Positions 25,229 to 33,695 of a stretch of 64,000 nt of DNA are shown here, piece by piece. The notes beneath the pieces are model-generated. The model was not told the origin of the DNA, ran no database searches, and saw nothing but the letters and a program-made list of their open reading frames with translations. Position 1 is the first letter of the stretch. Each line of letters starts with the position of its first letter. Made by a program: the position numbers and the translations under genes. Source of the DNA: DATAXP01 sp963708675 (GTDB taxonomy: Bacteria > Planctomycetota > Planctomycetia > Pirellulales > PNKZ01); the NCBI GenBank assembly GCA_963708675.1, contig CAVPTO010000004.1, positions 434,001-498,000 on the forward strand, read 5' to 3'.

Positions 25229-26542
25229 ATGTCGAACGCATGGCGTATTCCACGACGAACCTTTTTGCGAGGCGTCGGGGCGAGTCTGGCATTGCCGTAC
25301 TTGGACATCATGCGGTCGACCGCTCGTGCCGCGGTGGACGCCGCGCCGCCCACGCGTTTGGCGTGTGTCTTCCAGCCGAACGGTGTTTACCCGAAGGCGT
25401 GGGACGTGTCCGGTGAAGGCCGCAACTTCAAGCTGTCGCAGATTCTGACGCCGCTCGAGAAGTTGAAACGCGACGTCATCGTTGTTTCGAACCTCGACAA
25501 CACCGGCGCGAAGGGTCACGTGCAAATGACCGGCGCGTGGCTGACCGGAATCCCGATCCATGATCTGAAAAGTGGAGTGTCGCTCGATCAAATGATTGCC
25601 CGAAAGATCGGACAGGAAACGGCGCTCGAGTCGATCGTTCTCGGCACCGAGCCACCCCGCCAGGGCACGGCGGGGCCTGGCGAGCCGATTTCCTTTGCGA
25701 ACACCGTGTCATGGAGTTCGCCGACCACGCGACTTAGCCCCGAGATCAATCCGCGTGTTGCGTTTGACCGTTTGTTTCGCAGTCATTCGAGTCCCGAAGC
25801 TCACCGCGCGGCATCCGACCGGCTGAGCGTGGTCGACCTCGTGCTCGACGACGCCCGCGACTTGCGAAGATCGGCTAGCAATCACGATCGCCATAAGCTC
25901 GACGAATATCTCGAAAGCGTTCGCGCAGTCGAGATGCAAATCGACCGTGCTTTGAACCCGCCCAAGCGCTCGTGGACGCCGCCAACCGAGCCTAAACTCG
26001 CCAGTCCTTCCGATGGTATCCCGGCACGGCGCGACGAGCATTTACGTCTGATGATCGATTTGCTCGTCCTCGCACTATGGACTGACACGACGCGCGTAGC
26101 GACGTTGATGACGGCGCACGGCTTCAGCCGGCAAAACTTCAGCTTCCTCGATGGCGTCACCAGCGATCACCACGGCATGTCGCATCACAAGCACCAGGCC
26201 GCTGCGGTTGCGGAGTACACGACCGTGAGCCGCTGGTACGTCGAGCAGTTTGCTTATTTGCTAGAGAAGATGAAACGCGTCGACGAAGGGGACGGCACGC
26301 TGCTCGACAATTCGGTCGTTTTGTACGGGTCGGAGATGAAAGACGGCAACGGCCACATTCGCGAAAACCTTCCCATGGTGCTCGCCGGCCGCGGTCGCGG
26401 CATCCTCGATCCGGGTCAACACGTCGTTCTGTCCGAGCACACGCCGATCGCCAACCTGCATCTCACGCTTGCGCAGAAGTTCGGCTGCGAGATCGACTCG
26501 TTCAACGAGGCGAGCACGGGAACGTTGACCGCTTTGGGGTAA
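25229..26542 (+). CDS. DUF1552-family secreted protein with Tat signal (437 aa)
   Basis: The start has a twin-arginine signal (IPRRTFLRGVGASLALPYLD region, Arg9-Arg10). Segments such as RLACVFQPNGVYPKAW, NLDNTGAKGHVQMTGAWLTG and the C-terminal SDHHGMSHH and YGSEMKDGNGH define DUF1552. Tat export suggests folding, perhaps with a cofactor, before transport. The gene starts 44 bases after the DUF1592 gene stop and has a good Shine-Dalgarno sequence (AAGGAG at 25214-25219), so the pair forms an operon. Its biochemical role is unknown. Confidence 0.92.
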   Translation: MSNAWRIPRRTFLRGVGASLALPYLDIMRSTARAAVDAAPPTRLACVFQPNGVYPKAWDVSGEGRNFKLSQILTPLEKLKRDVIVVSNLDNTGAKGHVQMTGAWLTGIPIHDLKSGVSLDQMIARKIGQETALESIVLGTEPPRQGTAGPGEPISFANTVSWSSPTTRLSPEINPRVAFDRLFRSHSSPEAHRAASDRLSVVDLVLDDARDLRRSASNHDRHKLDEYLESVRAVEMQIDRALNPPKRSWTPPTEPKLASPSDGIPARRDEHLRLMIDLLVLALWTDTTRVATLMTAHGFSRQNFSFLDGVTSDHHGMSHHKHQAAAVAEYTTVSRWYVEQFAYLLEKMKRVDEGDGTLLDNSVVLYGSEMKDGNGHIRENLPMVLAGRGRGILDPGQHVVLSEHTPIANLHLTLAQKFGCEIDSFNEASTGTLTALG

Positions 26543-26664
26543 CTCGCCTGAAGCAATGGGATCGCAGGAGTTCGCGATAGTCAAAAGCCGCGGAGGCCTT
26601 GGGGAAGACCACCTTTCTGGCATTGTTTAGGGCGAAGGATTCTGCCGGATAGGTAAAAGATTCG

Positions 26665-26694
26665 TTGCAACGCTTCGCCCCGTCGCGATATGAT
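26665..26694 (+). promoter_or_regulatory. Putative promoter of the tandem-domain secreted protein
   Basis: TTGCAA (26665-26670) and TATGAT (26689-26694) are separated by 18 bases, about 50 bases ahead of the ATG at 26747. Confidence 0.45.
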
Positions 26695-26746
26695 AAAGCA
26701 GTATCTGGCCGCACTTTCAGTGTCGCCCCCGCGTCGGAGAATTGTC

Positions 26747-28381
26747 ATGAATCGGACGTTTGCCGGGATCGCTGTAGTAGTCATCGGGCTTGCTTCGTTG
26801 GCGAGCGCTGATGAGACGTTCAAACTAGCGACCGATCGCGATGCGAACATCCAAGCGACGCCGGTGGCCGCCGAGGATAAAAACGCTAACGAACGGGAGG
26901 CGGACGCTCGAGCCGCCGAAGGGCGAGCCGCCGAGGGCCTGGCCGCAGAAGACCGTGCCGGAAAGAAGGACGGGGCGAAGGGCGGTGTCGGCGCCGACAT
27001 ACCGGTCGACCCCGAAGGTGTTTGGATGGCAAACCACTCCGTGCGCCTGCGTCGCGATGGAAACGTGCCCGGGCAGTTGCGTACTCTCGGTGCAAGTAAT
27101 GAGCTGGTTCCCGTACACGCTCGCATCGCGTTCTTGCAAGACAACGAGTTGATCGGAAAAGCCATGGCGGAGGAAAACGGCTTTTTTCAAGCCGTCGGAC
27201 TTCAGGAAGGCGTCTACGACGTCGTTGCCGTGGGCCGAGATGGCTTTGGAGCTTTCGCGCTAAAGGTCAGCGCGATGGGAGATCCTGTAGCGACTCCGGA
27301 CACAAAGACGATCTCCCTCCGCGACGGCCGAGGTCGCGTGATGAGCGAAGAAGAACGTTGGGAGCACCTTGTTCTGTCCACGACTCTCATTCCAGCCGTT
27401 GATTTGTACAAGACTGGGCAGGTGGTCGCTTATCGTATCGCCTCGTTCCGCCAGCCTGGCGGCGCGCAGGTAAAGGGGCCCCGCGGCGTTCCCGCCCCTA
27501 GTACTGGGCCTGCTCCGAAGCGTGCCGAGTCGCTTCCTTCACCCGCCCAACCGGGCAAGCCGACTGGCTTTCAGAAAACGTTGGGCTCATTGCTGAAAGG
27601 CAATCGCTTGCCACTCGCCGCTACTCCGGTGGGACTTCCGGGCGGGAACCGTTCGCGAGCGATCGCCGATCTGCCGTCATCCGTTCTTCCAGACGACGGA
27701 CCGTGGTACTCGGGGCATTCTGTGGCGCTACGCCCCAACGGTAACCTCAGCGGACGTCTTCGCACGTTCGACGGACAAGGAAACCTGATTCCTGTCGTCG
27801 CGCATATTCATTTCATTCAGGAAGGCAGAATCGTCGGCATGACGCTCGCTGACGGCGACGGCCGCTTTGCTGTCGACGGCCTCACGATTGGCAACTACTC
27901 GGTCGTTGTGGCTGGCGAGAATGCATTGGGTGCATTTTCGATTCGTGTGCTTCCATCTGACGGTCAGGAGAAGGACAGTCTGCCACCCCCGGCGGAAGGT
28001 AAGGCCGGGCTCGATAATAAGATTCCAGGGAGAGCAGTATCGCTACGAACGATCCCCTCGGGCTTGGACATGTTCATCTCGACGGTTCGGTTCGCGAGCT
28101 TTCCTCGAGTGCTCGAACAGATGTTGAACAACGAGAATCTCGCCGCGGGCATGCAGCAGCCTTCGATTGAATCCGGTAGCGGTGGCGGTGGAGCAGGCTC
28201 GGCGCCTGCAGGAGGTGGCGGAGGTGGTGGTGGTGGTGGTGGTGGCGGCGGCAGCGCGGCGGGAGGCAGCGGTGGAATTGGCGGCATCGCGGCAGGTTTA
28301 GGCGGACTCGGCGCATTGGCCGCCTTGGGACAGCAAACGAGCACCTCTTCAGCGGCCACAACTAACACGACGAATCCCTAA
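26747..28381 (+). CDS. Secreted protein with two copies of a beta-rich domain and a glycine-rich tail (544 aa)
   Basis: A signal peptide (residues 1-21) is followed by an Ala/Glu-rich stretch with imperfect repeats (RAAEGRAAEGLAAE). Two homologous domains of about 90 residues occur near 88-175 and 314-404; both contain a HSVxLRxxGN...G-LRT motif, a hydrophobic H/R-I-x-F core, a GxF-x-VxGLxxGxY motif and end in a GAF segment, like carboxypeptidase-regulatory or SdrD-type beta sandwiches. Each is followed by a related region (TISLRDGRGR, AVSLRTIPSG). The C terminus has an uninterrupted run of about a dozen glycines. The ATG at 26747 starts the signal peptide. No enzymatic motif is visible; a structural envelope role is possible. 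Confidence 0.75.
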   Translation: MNRTFAGIAVVVIGLASLASADETFKLATDRDANIQATPVAAEDKNANEREADARAAEGRAAEGLAAEDRAGKKDGAKGGVGADIPVDPEGVWMANHSVRLRRDGNVPGQLRTLGASNELVPVHARIAFLQDNELIGKAMAEENGFFQAVGLQEGVYDVVAVGRDGFGAFALKVSAMGDPVATPDTKTISLRDGRGRVMSEEERWEHLVLSTTLIPAVDLYKTGQVVAYRIASFRQPGGAQVKGPRGVPAPSTGPAPKRAESLPSPAQPGKPTGFQKTLGSLLKGNRLPLAATPVGLPGGNRSRAIADLPSSVLPDDGPWYSGHSVALRPNGNLSGRLRTFDGQGNLIPVVAHIHFIQEGRIVGMTLADGDGRFAVDGLTIGNYSVVVAGENALGAFSIRVLPSDGQEKDSLPPPAEGKAGLDNKIPGRAVSLRTIPSGLDMFISTVRFASFPRVLEQMLNNENLAAGMQQPSIESGSGGGGAGSAPAGGGGGGGGGGGGGGSAAGGSGGIGGIAAGLGGLGALAALGQQTSTSSAATTNTTNP

Positions 28382-28529
28382 TGCGGGATAATAAGTGCGA
28401 TTTTCGCCATAAGGGCGGGGCCCTCATTGAAAGTCGTGCGTAGATCGTTACGGCGAGCTTGACCACACCGACAATCCTTCGATTTTTTCGCGACAACGTG
28501 TCACTGCGAAACGTTCAGCGGATGCTCGT

Positions 28530-31253
28530 ATGATTAGCGGATCGGCGCGCCAAGGGCGGTCCAAGTCGTTCCCAGAGCGTGCCTCAGGCGAGTCCGAAAC
28601 ATCATCGGTTTGGAGCAAGCTTCCGGTTTGGGCGGTGCAAGCGCTGATGCTTTCCCTGCTCGTCGCCGCGCCTTGGTGTCTGGGCGGTGTCGAGAGTTGG
28701 TTCGCGGCGATCGCCTCAGTCACTATCGCGATCTGCTGCACATGTTGGTTGCTCACGTTTCTCACACAACGCCGTAGCAACGAATTACTCCCTTCGGTCG
28801 CCGTTCCGCTCGTTCTAGCGCTTGCGATTCCCTGGCTCCAAGTTGTCGAGCTACCCGTAGGTGTCACGGCGAATCTCTCGCCCGGCGTGACGGCGCTGCG
28901 ACAACGGCTGCTGCCTGCCCAGCAACTGCCGCTGGACTTGCCTCTTCCGGAGGTGGCAGCGGCGTTGCATTCGAAGAACTCTCCGACGGCCGGGACAGCG
29001 CCTCTGAGTGTTTATCCTGCAGCGACGCGAAGTCGCGCAGCTTTGCTTGCGTTGGGTGTTGCGGCTTTCGCTCTAGGCGCGCGTTTCTTTCGTCGACAGC
29101 GAGCACTTACCGTACTGTTTGTCGTCGTTACCGCGAATGCTGTGGCGATTGTTTTTCTCGGGTGGGTCCAAAAGCTTTCGTCCGATCGAATGCTGATTTG
29201 GAACATGCCGCCGGGTCTCGCGCCTTTCGGACCATTCATCGCTCGTACCAACGGCGCAGGGTATCTGAACGTCACCTTGGGGTGTGCCATTGGTTTGCTG
29301 CTGCTTTTGTTCATGCGGCGCAAGTACCAGTCGATTGACCTGAATCAACTCTTCGCAATCGACGAACCCGCGGGGGGTGGGTGGCGATCGGTTTTTGCCG
29401 CGGCACGAGAGACGCTGGCGACGCTTACCGCTTCTAAACTGGCAGCTCTTTTCGCTGTCGGTTGCATAGCCGCAGGCGTATTTTCGAGCATGTCGCGTGG
29501 TGGAATGGTTTCACTCGTTGCAGCTACGATCGTTTCGGCACTGGTCGCGCGTACCAAGGGGCATTCAATGCAAATGGGTACGATCGTCGTGATTGCGGTC
29601 ATTACTGCCGGACTAGTCGCGTGGGTTGGATTGGGCGCGCAGGTCGAAAACCGTATTGGGCAAATCTTTAATGTTGATCGAAATTACGCAAAGTCGAGAG
29701 GGCAAGTGCTATTCGCCGGCACGACGTTGGCGGTTAGGTACTGGTGTACGGGCAGCGGTCTGGGCACGTTCCGATACGTAAGCAAGCCGGAAGGACAGAA
29801 TCACCACGACACCTTCTTTGAGTACGCGGAAAATCAGTATGTCGACACTGCGATCGAAGCTGGTTTGGCCGGATTAATACTATTGTTGATCGTGATTGCT
29901 TGGCACGGGCATATCTTGTCGCGGATGTTCAAGCTCGACGCCGAGGCGTTGCCTTGGGCCGTCGCTGGAATCTTCATCCTCGCCTCGCAAGCAATTCATG
30001 CGCTGTCCGACTTCGGGCTCTACTTGCCGGCAACCCATCTGCTCATGGGTACGGTATGTGGTGCGCTCGCCGGCCGCGCCGCGATGTTGGCCGAGGAAAA
30101 CAACGCACCACGCCGATTGTTATTGGTATTGCCTGCGGGTCGGCAATGGTGTCCCGTCGTCGTTGTATTGCTATTGATCGTCGCCACGGCCGGAGCTTTC
30201 GAGGCGCGAGCCGCTGCTGGAATCGAACGCGTTCGGGCTGCGACGAGATGGACCGGCGACCGAGCCGAACTCGATCACGGAAAGATCGAGTTCAATGCCG
30301 AAGAGCTTTCGCGAGCACTGCGACTTCGATGGGACGACGCGGCCGGGCAAGCGCGTCTTGCCGAGTTGGACATTCTGTTGTTCCGATTTCGGGCGTTGCA
30401 AGAGCTCGAAGATTCGGACATTCCAGAGTCGCAACGTTGGACAGCGACCGAGCCTGCTGTACTGCGTAGTCGTTCCCTGCAGATGGCCAAGGAAGGCGAC
30501 CCCACTGCGCTTGATCAGCTTCGCAATCTTCCTAGCGTGGTGGCTTATCTCGGCTCCGCATGGAGGCACTTGGCACTCTCGCGTCAGGCTTGTCCGATGT
30601 TCGACGAGGTTCACCTTCGACTTGGCGAACTCGCCTTTCTTGTGGGAGACCCATTCGCTGATGAAATCGACCTTCAACGATCACTGTTCTTGGAACCAAA
30701 TAATCCAAGGGTGCTCGTTAGAGTTGGCCTTCTCGATCTCGATGCGGGACGAATCGAGCGGGGATGTTCCGAGCTGCGGCGAGGGTGGGAGATCAATTGG
30801 GGTATTGCGTTGGAACCTGTTCTAGATGGCTTGGTTGGCCGAGTTCCTTTCTCGCTCATTCTTGACCACATTGTTCCGCATCATCCTGAGGATCTGCTTC
30901 TATTCGCTCGCCGACTTCGCGGAGATTTGTACCCGGACTACTTGCGGCGGACCCTGCAGTTAGCGGAGGAGTCGTTGGAAACGGATGAGATATCTCCGGC
31001 TGTCGCCGCTGCCTTTCGAGCACGGGTTGCGCTACTGCGTGAACTAGTCGCCGATGCCATCGAGCAATATCGCAAGGCAGTCGAGCTTGACGGCTCGGTG
31101 CCGGAATGGCACGCGGAACTTGCGACACTTTTAGAGCGTGTGGGACGCTTGGACGAGGCGCGCGAACAGGCGCGATTGGCTTGGAGACTCGAACCTGATC
31201 AGAAAGCGTATGCCGACCTGCTCACCAGGTTGGCGGATCGCAAACACCCCTAA
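28530..31253 (+). CDS. O-antigen ligase/polymerase-like membrane protein with TPR-like C terminus (907 aa)
   Basis: The first roughly 540 residues contain about ten hydrophobic segments and the Wzy_C/O-antigen-ligase-type region with SSMSRGGMVSLV followed by a large extracytoplasmic loop (GSGLGTFRYVSK and HHDTFFEYAENQYVD). The C-terminal 360 residues are soluble, helical and repeat-like with TPR-type pairs (for example LLREL VADAIEQYRKAVELDG), a layout found in other Wzy/WaaL homologues fused to TPRs. The protein probably transfers or polymerises lipid-linked glycans in the periplasm. It is the first gene of the polysaccharide locus. Confidence 0.8.
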   Translation: MISGSARQGRSKSFPERASGESETSSVWSKLPVWAVQALMLSLLVAAPWCLGGVESWFAAIASVTIAICCTCWLLTFLTQRRSNELLPSVAVPLVLALAIPWLQVVELPVGVTANLSPGVTALRQRLLPAQQLPLDLPLPEVAAALHSKNSPTAGTAPLSVYPAATRSRAALLALGVAAFALGARFFRRQRALTVLFVVVTANAVAIVFLGWVQKLSSDRMLIWNMPPGLAPFGPFIARTNGAGYLNVTLGCAIGLLLLLFMRRKYQSIDLNQLFAIDEPAGGGWRSVFAAARETLATLTASKLAALFAVGCIAAGVFSSMSRGGMVSLVAATIVSALVARTKGHSMQMGTIVVIAVITAGLVAWVGLGAQVENRIGQIFNVDRNYAKSRGQVLFAGTTLAVRYWCTGSGLGTFRYVSKPEGQNHHDTFFEYAENQYVDTAIEAGLAGLILLLIVIAWHGHILSRMFKLDAEALPWAVAGIFILASQAIHALSDFGLYLPATHLLMGTVCGALAGRAAMLAEENNAPRRLLLVLPAGRQWCPVVVVLLLIVATAGAFEARAAAGIERVRAATRWTGDRAELDHGKIEFNAEELSRALRLRWDDAAGQARLAELDILLFRFRALQELEDSDIPESQRWTATEPAVLRSRSLQMAKEGDPTALDQLRNLPSVVAYLGSAWRHLALSRQACPMFDEVHLRLGELAFLVGDPFADEIDLQRSLFLEPNNPRVLVRVGLLDLDAGRIERGCSELRRGWEINWGIALEPVLDGLVGRVPFSLILDHIVPHHPEDLLLFARRLRGDLYPDYLRRTLQLAEESLETDEISPAVAAAFRARVALLRELVADAIEQYRKAVELDGSVPEWHAELATLLERVGRLDEAREQARLAWRLEPDQKAYADLLTRLADRKHP

Positions 31254-31386
31254 CGGGTTGATGGCTTCGCCGGCACAGTCGATGTAATCGACAAAGTGCT
31301 TGTTCTCGACCCTTTCCAACTTTCTTTCGTACGAATTCTCGCCAGTGCTGTTATCGTTTTTTGCGCCGACCTAACAAACCGCTCTG

Positions 31387-31392
31387 TATACT
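31387..31392 (+). promoter_or_regulatory. TATACT -10 element immediately upstream of the WecA-like gene
   Basis: The hexamer ends six bases before the ATG at 31399. Transcription would begin at or near the A of the start codon, giving a leaderless message. No Shine-Dalgarno sequence is present, and no good -35 was found at normal spacing. Confidence 0.4.
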
Positions 31393-31398
31393 GGTTCA

Positions 31399-32970
31399 AT
31401 GCTCGTTTCGTACTTCACGCTGCTCGTCGTAGCCTTCGTCGCAAGCGTGCTTTTGACCGCCATTGTTCGGGTCGTGGCCTTTCGCGTCGGCTTGGTCGAC
31501 CTGCCCGACGAACATCGCAAGATGCACGTGCAGGCAACTCCGCTCGGCGGAGGTTTGGCCGTCGTTTTGGCCGTCATGACCGCGATCGCGGCGACGTGGT
31601 TCGGTCCGTATCTCTGGGACCGGATGGTACTTGAGAGCGGCTCGGACCTTATCTTTATCGCATTGTCCGTTGGAATTCTGTGCCTTGTCGGTTTGATTGA
31701 TGACTTCAAGGCACTACGCGCCCGACAGAAGCTCATCGGCCAGATTGTGGCAAGTGTCGTCGCGATGTGTTCTGGTCTTGTCGTCTACAGATTGGAGCTG
31801 TTCGGCCATCATGTCGAACTCGGTTTGCTCGCCTGGCCGATCACGCTTTTTTGGATCCTCGGCGCCATTAATTCGGTCAACTTGATCGACGGCGCCGACG
31901 GTTTGGCCGCCACGGTCGGCGTGGTCCTCAGCGCGACAATCGCCGGTATGGCGTTACTCACGGGCGGCCACGAGCTTGAGGCGATCATCGCCTTGGCATT
32001 GACCGGTGCCCTCTTGGGATTCCTCGTTTTTAACTTTCCGCCGGCAACAATCTTCCTTGGCGACGCAGGAAGCATGGTCATCGGGTTATTGGCCGGTGTT
32101 CTCGCTATTCGTTGTGCTCTTAAAGGGCCTGCGACGTATGCGATGATGGCCCCGCTGGCGATTTGGGCGGTTCCGGCTTTCGACACAGGCATCGCGATCC
32201 TGAGACGAAAACTCACCGGCCGCAGCATCGCGGCCGTTGACCGCGGCCATTTGCATCATTGCTTGCTCCGTCGCGGGTTCGGCAATCGGCAAATGCTCTG
32301 TTACGTTGCCGTCCTTTGTTTGATTACCGCCACAGGTGCTATCGTTAGTCTCCATCGTGAAAACGAGATGTATGCCGTCGCCGGTATCGGTGTCACCATT
32401 GGCATCATGGTCGTGTCGCGGATGTTCGGGCACGCCGAGTTTCTGCTGGTCGCGAACTCCGTGAGAAACTTTGGTGCATCAATCGTGACGCCCTCCTGGC
32501 GAACGGGTCATGCCGTTCACAACAGCTCGGTCAGGCTCCAAGGTACACGCGATTGGGACTCCTTGTGGAAGTTGCTGATCCGCGCCGCTGACGATATCCC
32601 GTTGCAACGAATTCGTTTGAATCTGAACCTGCCGTGGCTGCATGAGAGTTACCACGCGTCGTGGGATCGCGAGCCTCGCGTTCCGCTCGACGAAAGTTGG
32701 CGTGTCGAATTACCCCTAACATCCGATGGACGGATCATGGGCTCGCTTTCGGTCGCTGGCCGCGTGCCGCATTCCGATGTCCCTGGTGCAATTGCCAAAC
32801 TGTCTCAATGGATGGAGGAGATCGATGAGCACGTTCTCCTGCTGCTGAAGCCCCACCCGATGGAAATCGAATCGGACGCTGCAACCGCCGAGATTCGCGA
32901 GCCTCATGTGGCTCAGGCCGCAGCGACAAAGGGCTCGCGCACATCCGTACAACCGTTGCACGTCGATTGA
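31399..32970 (+). CDS. WecA/MraY-family undecaprenyl-phosphate sugar-1-phosphate transferase with soluble C-terminal extension (523 aa)
   Basis: Integral membrane phosphoglycosyltransferase that starts polysaccharide synthesis by moving a HexNAc-1-phosphate from a UDP-sugar onto undecaprenyl phosphate. Conserved cytoplasmic motifs are present: LPDEHRKMHVQATPLGGG, LIDDFKALRARQKL, NLIDGADGLAA, FLGDAGSM and the histidine-rich GHLHHCLLRRGF. About ten membrane spans end near residue 345. The remaining 175 residues are soluble and absent from enterobacterial WecA; they contain WDSLWKLLIRAADDIPLQRI and may be regulatory. The exact donor sugar is not predictable. Confidence 0.9.
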   Translation: MLVSYFTLLVVAFVASVLLTAIVRVVAFRVGLVDLPDEHRKMHVQATPLGGGLAVVLAVMTAIAATWFGPYLWDRMVLESGSDLIFIALSVGILCLVGLIDDFKALRARQKLIGQIVASVVAMCSGLVVYRLELFGHHVELGLLAWPITLFWILGAINSVNLIDGADGLAATVGVVLSATIAGMALLTGGHELEAIIALALTGALLGFLVFNFPPATIFLGDAGSMVIGLLAGVLAIRCALKGPATYAMMAPLAIWAVPAFDTGIAILRRKLTGRSIAAVDRGHLHHCLLRRGFGNRQMLCYVAVLCLITATGAIVSLHRENEMYAVAGIGVTIGIMVVSRMFGHAEFLLVANSVRNFGASIVTPSWRTGHAVHNSSVRLQGTRDWDSLWKLLIRAADDIPLQRIRLNLNLPWLHESYHASWDREPRVPLDESWRVELPLTSDGRIMGSLSVAGRVPHSDVPGAIAKLSQWMEEIDEHVLLLLKPHPMEIESDAATAEIREPHVAQAAATKGSRTSVQPLHVD

Positions 32971-33137
32971 ACGGCCCCCGGCTGATTTTCGGTTCAGCGT
33001 CGGTCTCGCTTCTCACGTCGCGCCTTCCCACAAGTCATCCTCCACGACGGTGCTATCGTGGTACAATTCAAGGTTTTAGGGGTGTATCTGCCACCCACGG
33101 GAACGGAGTGCGCGCGGACCGAGCCTCGATAACTGCC

Positions 33138-33695
33138 ATGCCCATCGCTGCCTACGAAACCGAGCTGTTTCCCACCGACCTGTTTACCCAGGCCGAAGCC
33201 GCCGTCGATCGGCATTGGTGGGTTCTCTACAGCATTTCCAGGCATGAAAAGCAGCTCATGCGAAAGCTCTTGAGTCACAAGATCGGCTTTTACTGCCCGA
33301 TCGTGGCCAAACGACAGCGTTCTCCCGCCGGACGGGTTCGCGTCTCGTACATCCCGTTATTCAGCAACTACGTCTTCATGCTCGGCGGCGAGGACGAACG
33401 TCGAGCTGCCCTTGCGACGCGCTGCGTGTCGCGAGTTCTCGCCGCGCCCGATCCACGGCAGGTGACCCGCGACCTCCGGCAGATTCACCAGCTCATCGCC
33501 ACCGGTGCTCCGTTGACCCCAGAAGGTCGCATCGAACCCGGCGCGCTCGTGCGTGTAGCCAGCGGCGCCTTCCGTGGCTTTGAAGGCACGGTGGTTCGGC
33601 GCGAAGGGCACACCCGTCTGCTTGTAGCCGTAAATTTTCTGCAGCAAGGCGCGAGCGTTCTGTTGGATGATTGCCAACTCGAGCGAATCGATTGA
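33138..33695 (+). CDS. NusG/RfaH-like specialised transcription antiterminator (185 aa)
   Basis: The N-terminal NGN domain (WWVLYSISRHEKQLMRKL through FSNYVFM) and the C-terminal KOW domain (GALVRVASGAFRGFEGTV) mark a NusG paralogue. Such paralogues encoded near the start of long polysaccharide operons (RfaH, LoaP, UpxY) bind RNA polymerase and prevent early termination. The ATG at 33138 was preferred over an open frame starting at 32967. Its stop overlaps the ATG of the next gene as TGATG. The recruitment element in DNA or RNA was not identified. Confidence 0.85.
   Translation: MPIAAYETELFPTDLFTQAEAAVDRHWWVLYSISRHEKQLMRKLLSHKIGFYCPIVAKRQRSPAGRVRVSYIPLFSNYVFMLGGEDERRAALATRCVSRVLAAPDPRQVTRDLRQIHQLIATGAPLTPEGRIEPGALVRVASGAFRGFEGTVVRREGHTRLLVAVNFLQQGASVLLDDCQLERID

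Noticed and set aside
28210..28260. Short tandem repeats as a possible CRISPR-like or regulatory array
   Set aside because: They are in-frame GGT/GGC codons for a glycine run inside a coding region, with no spacers.
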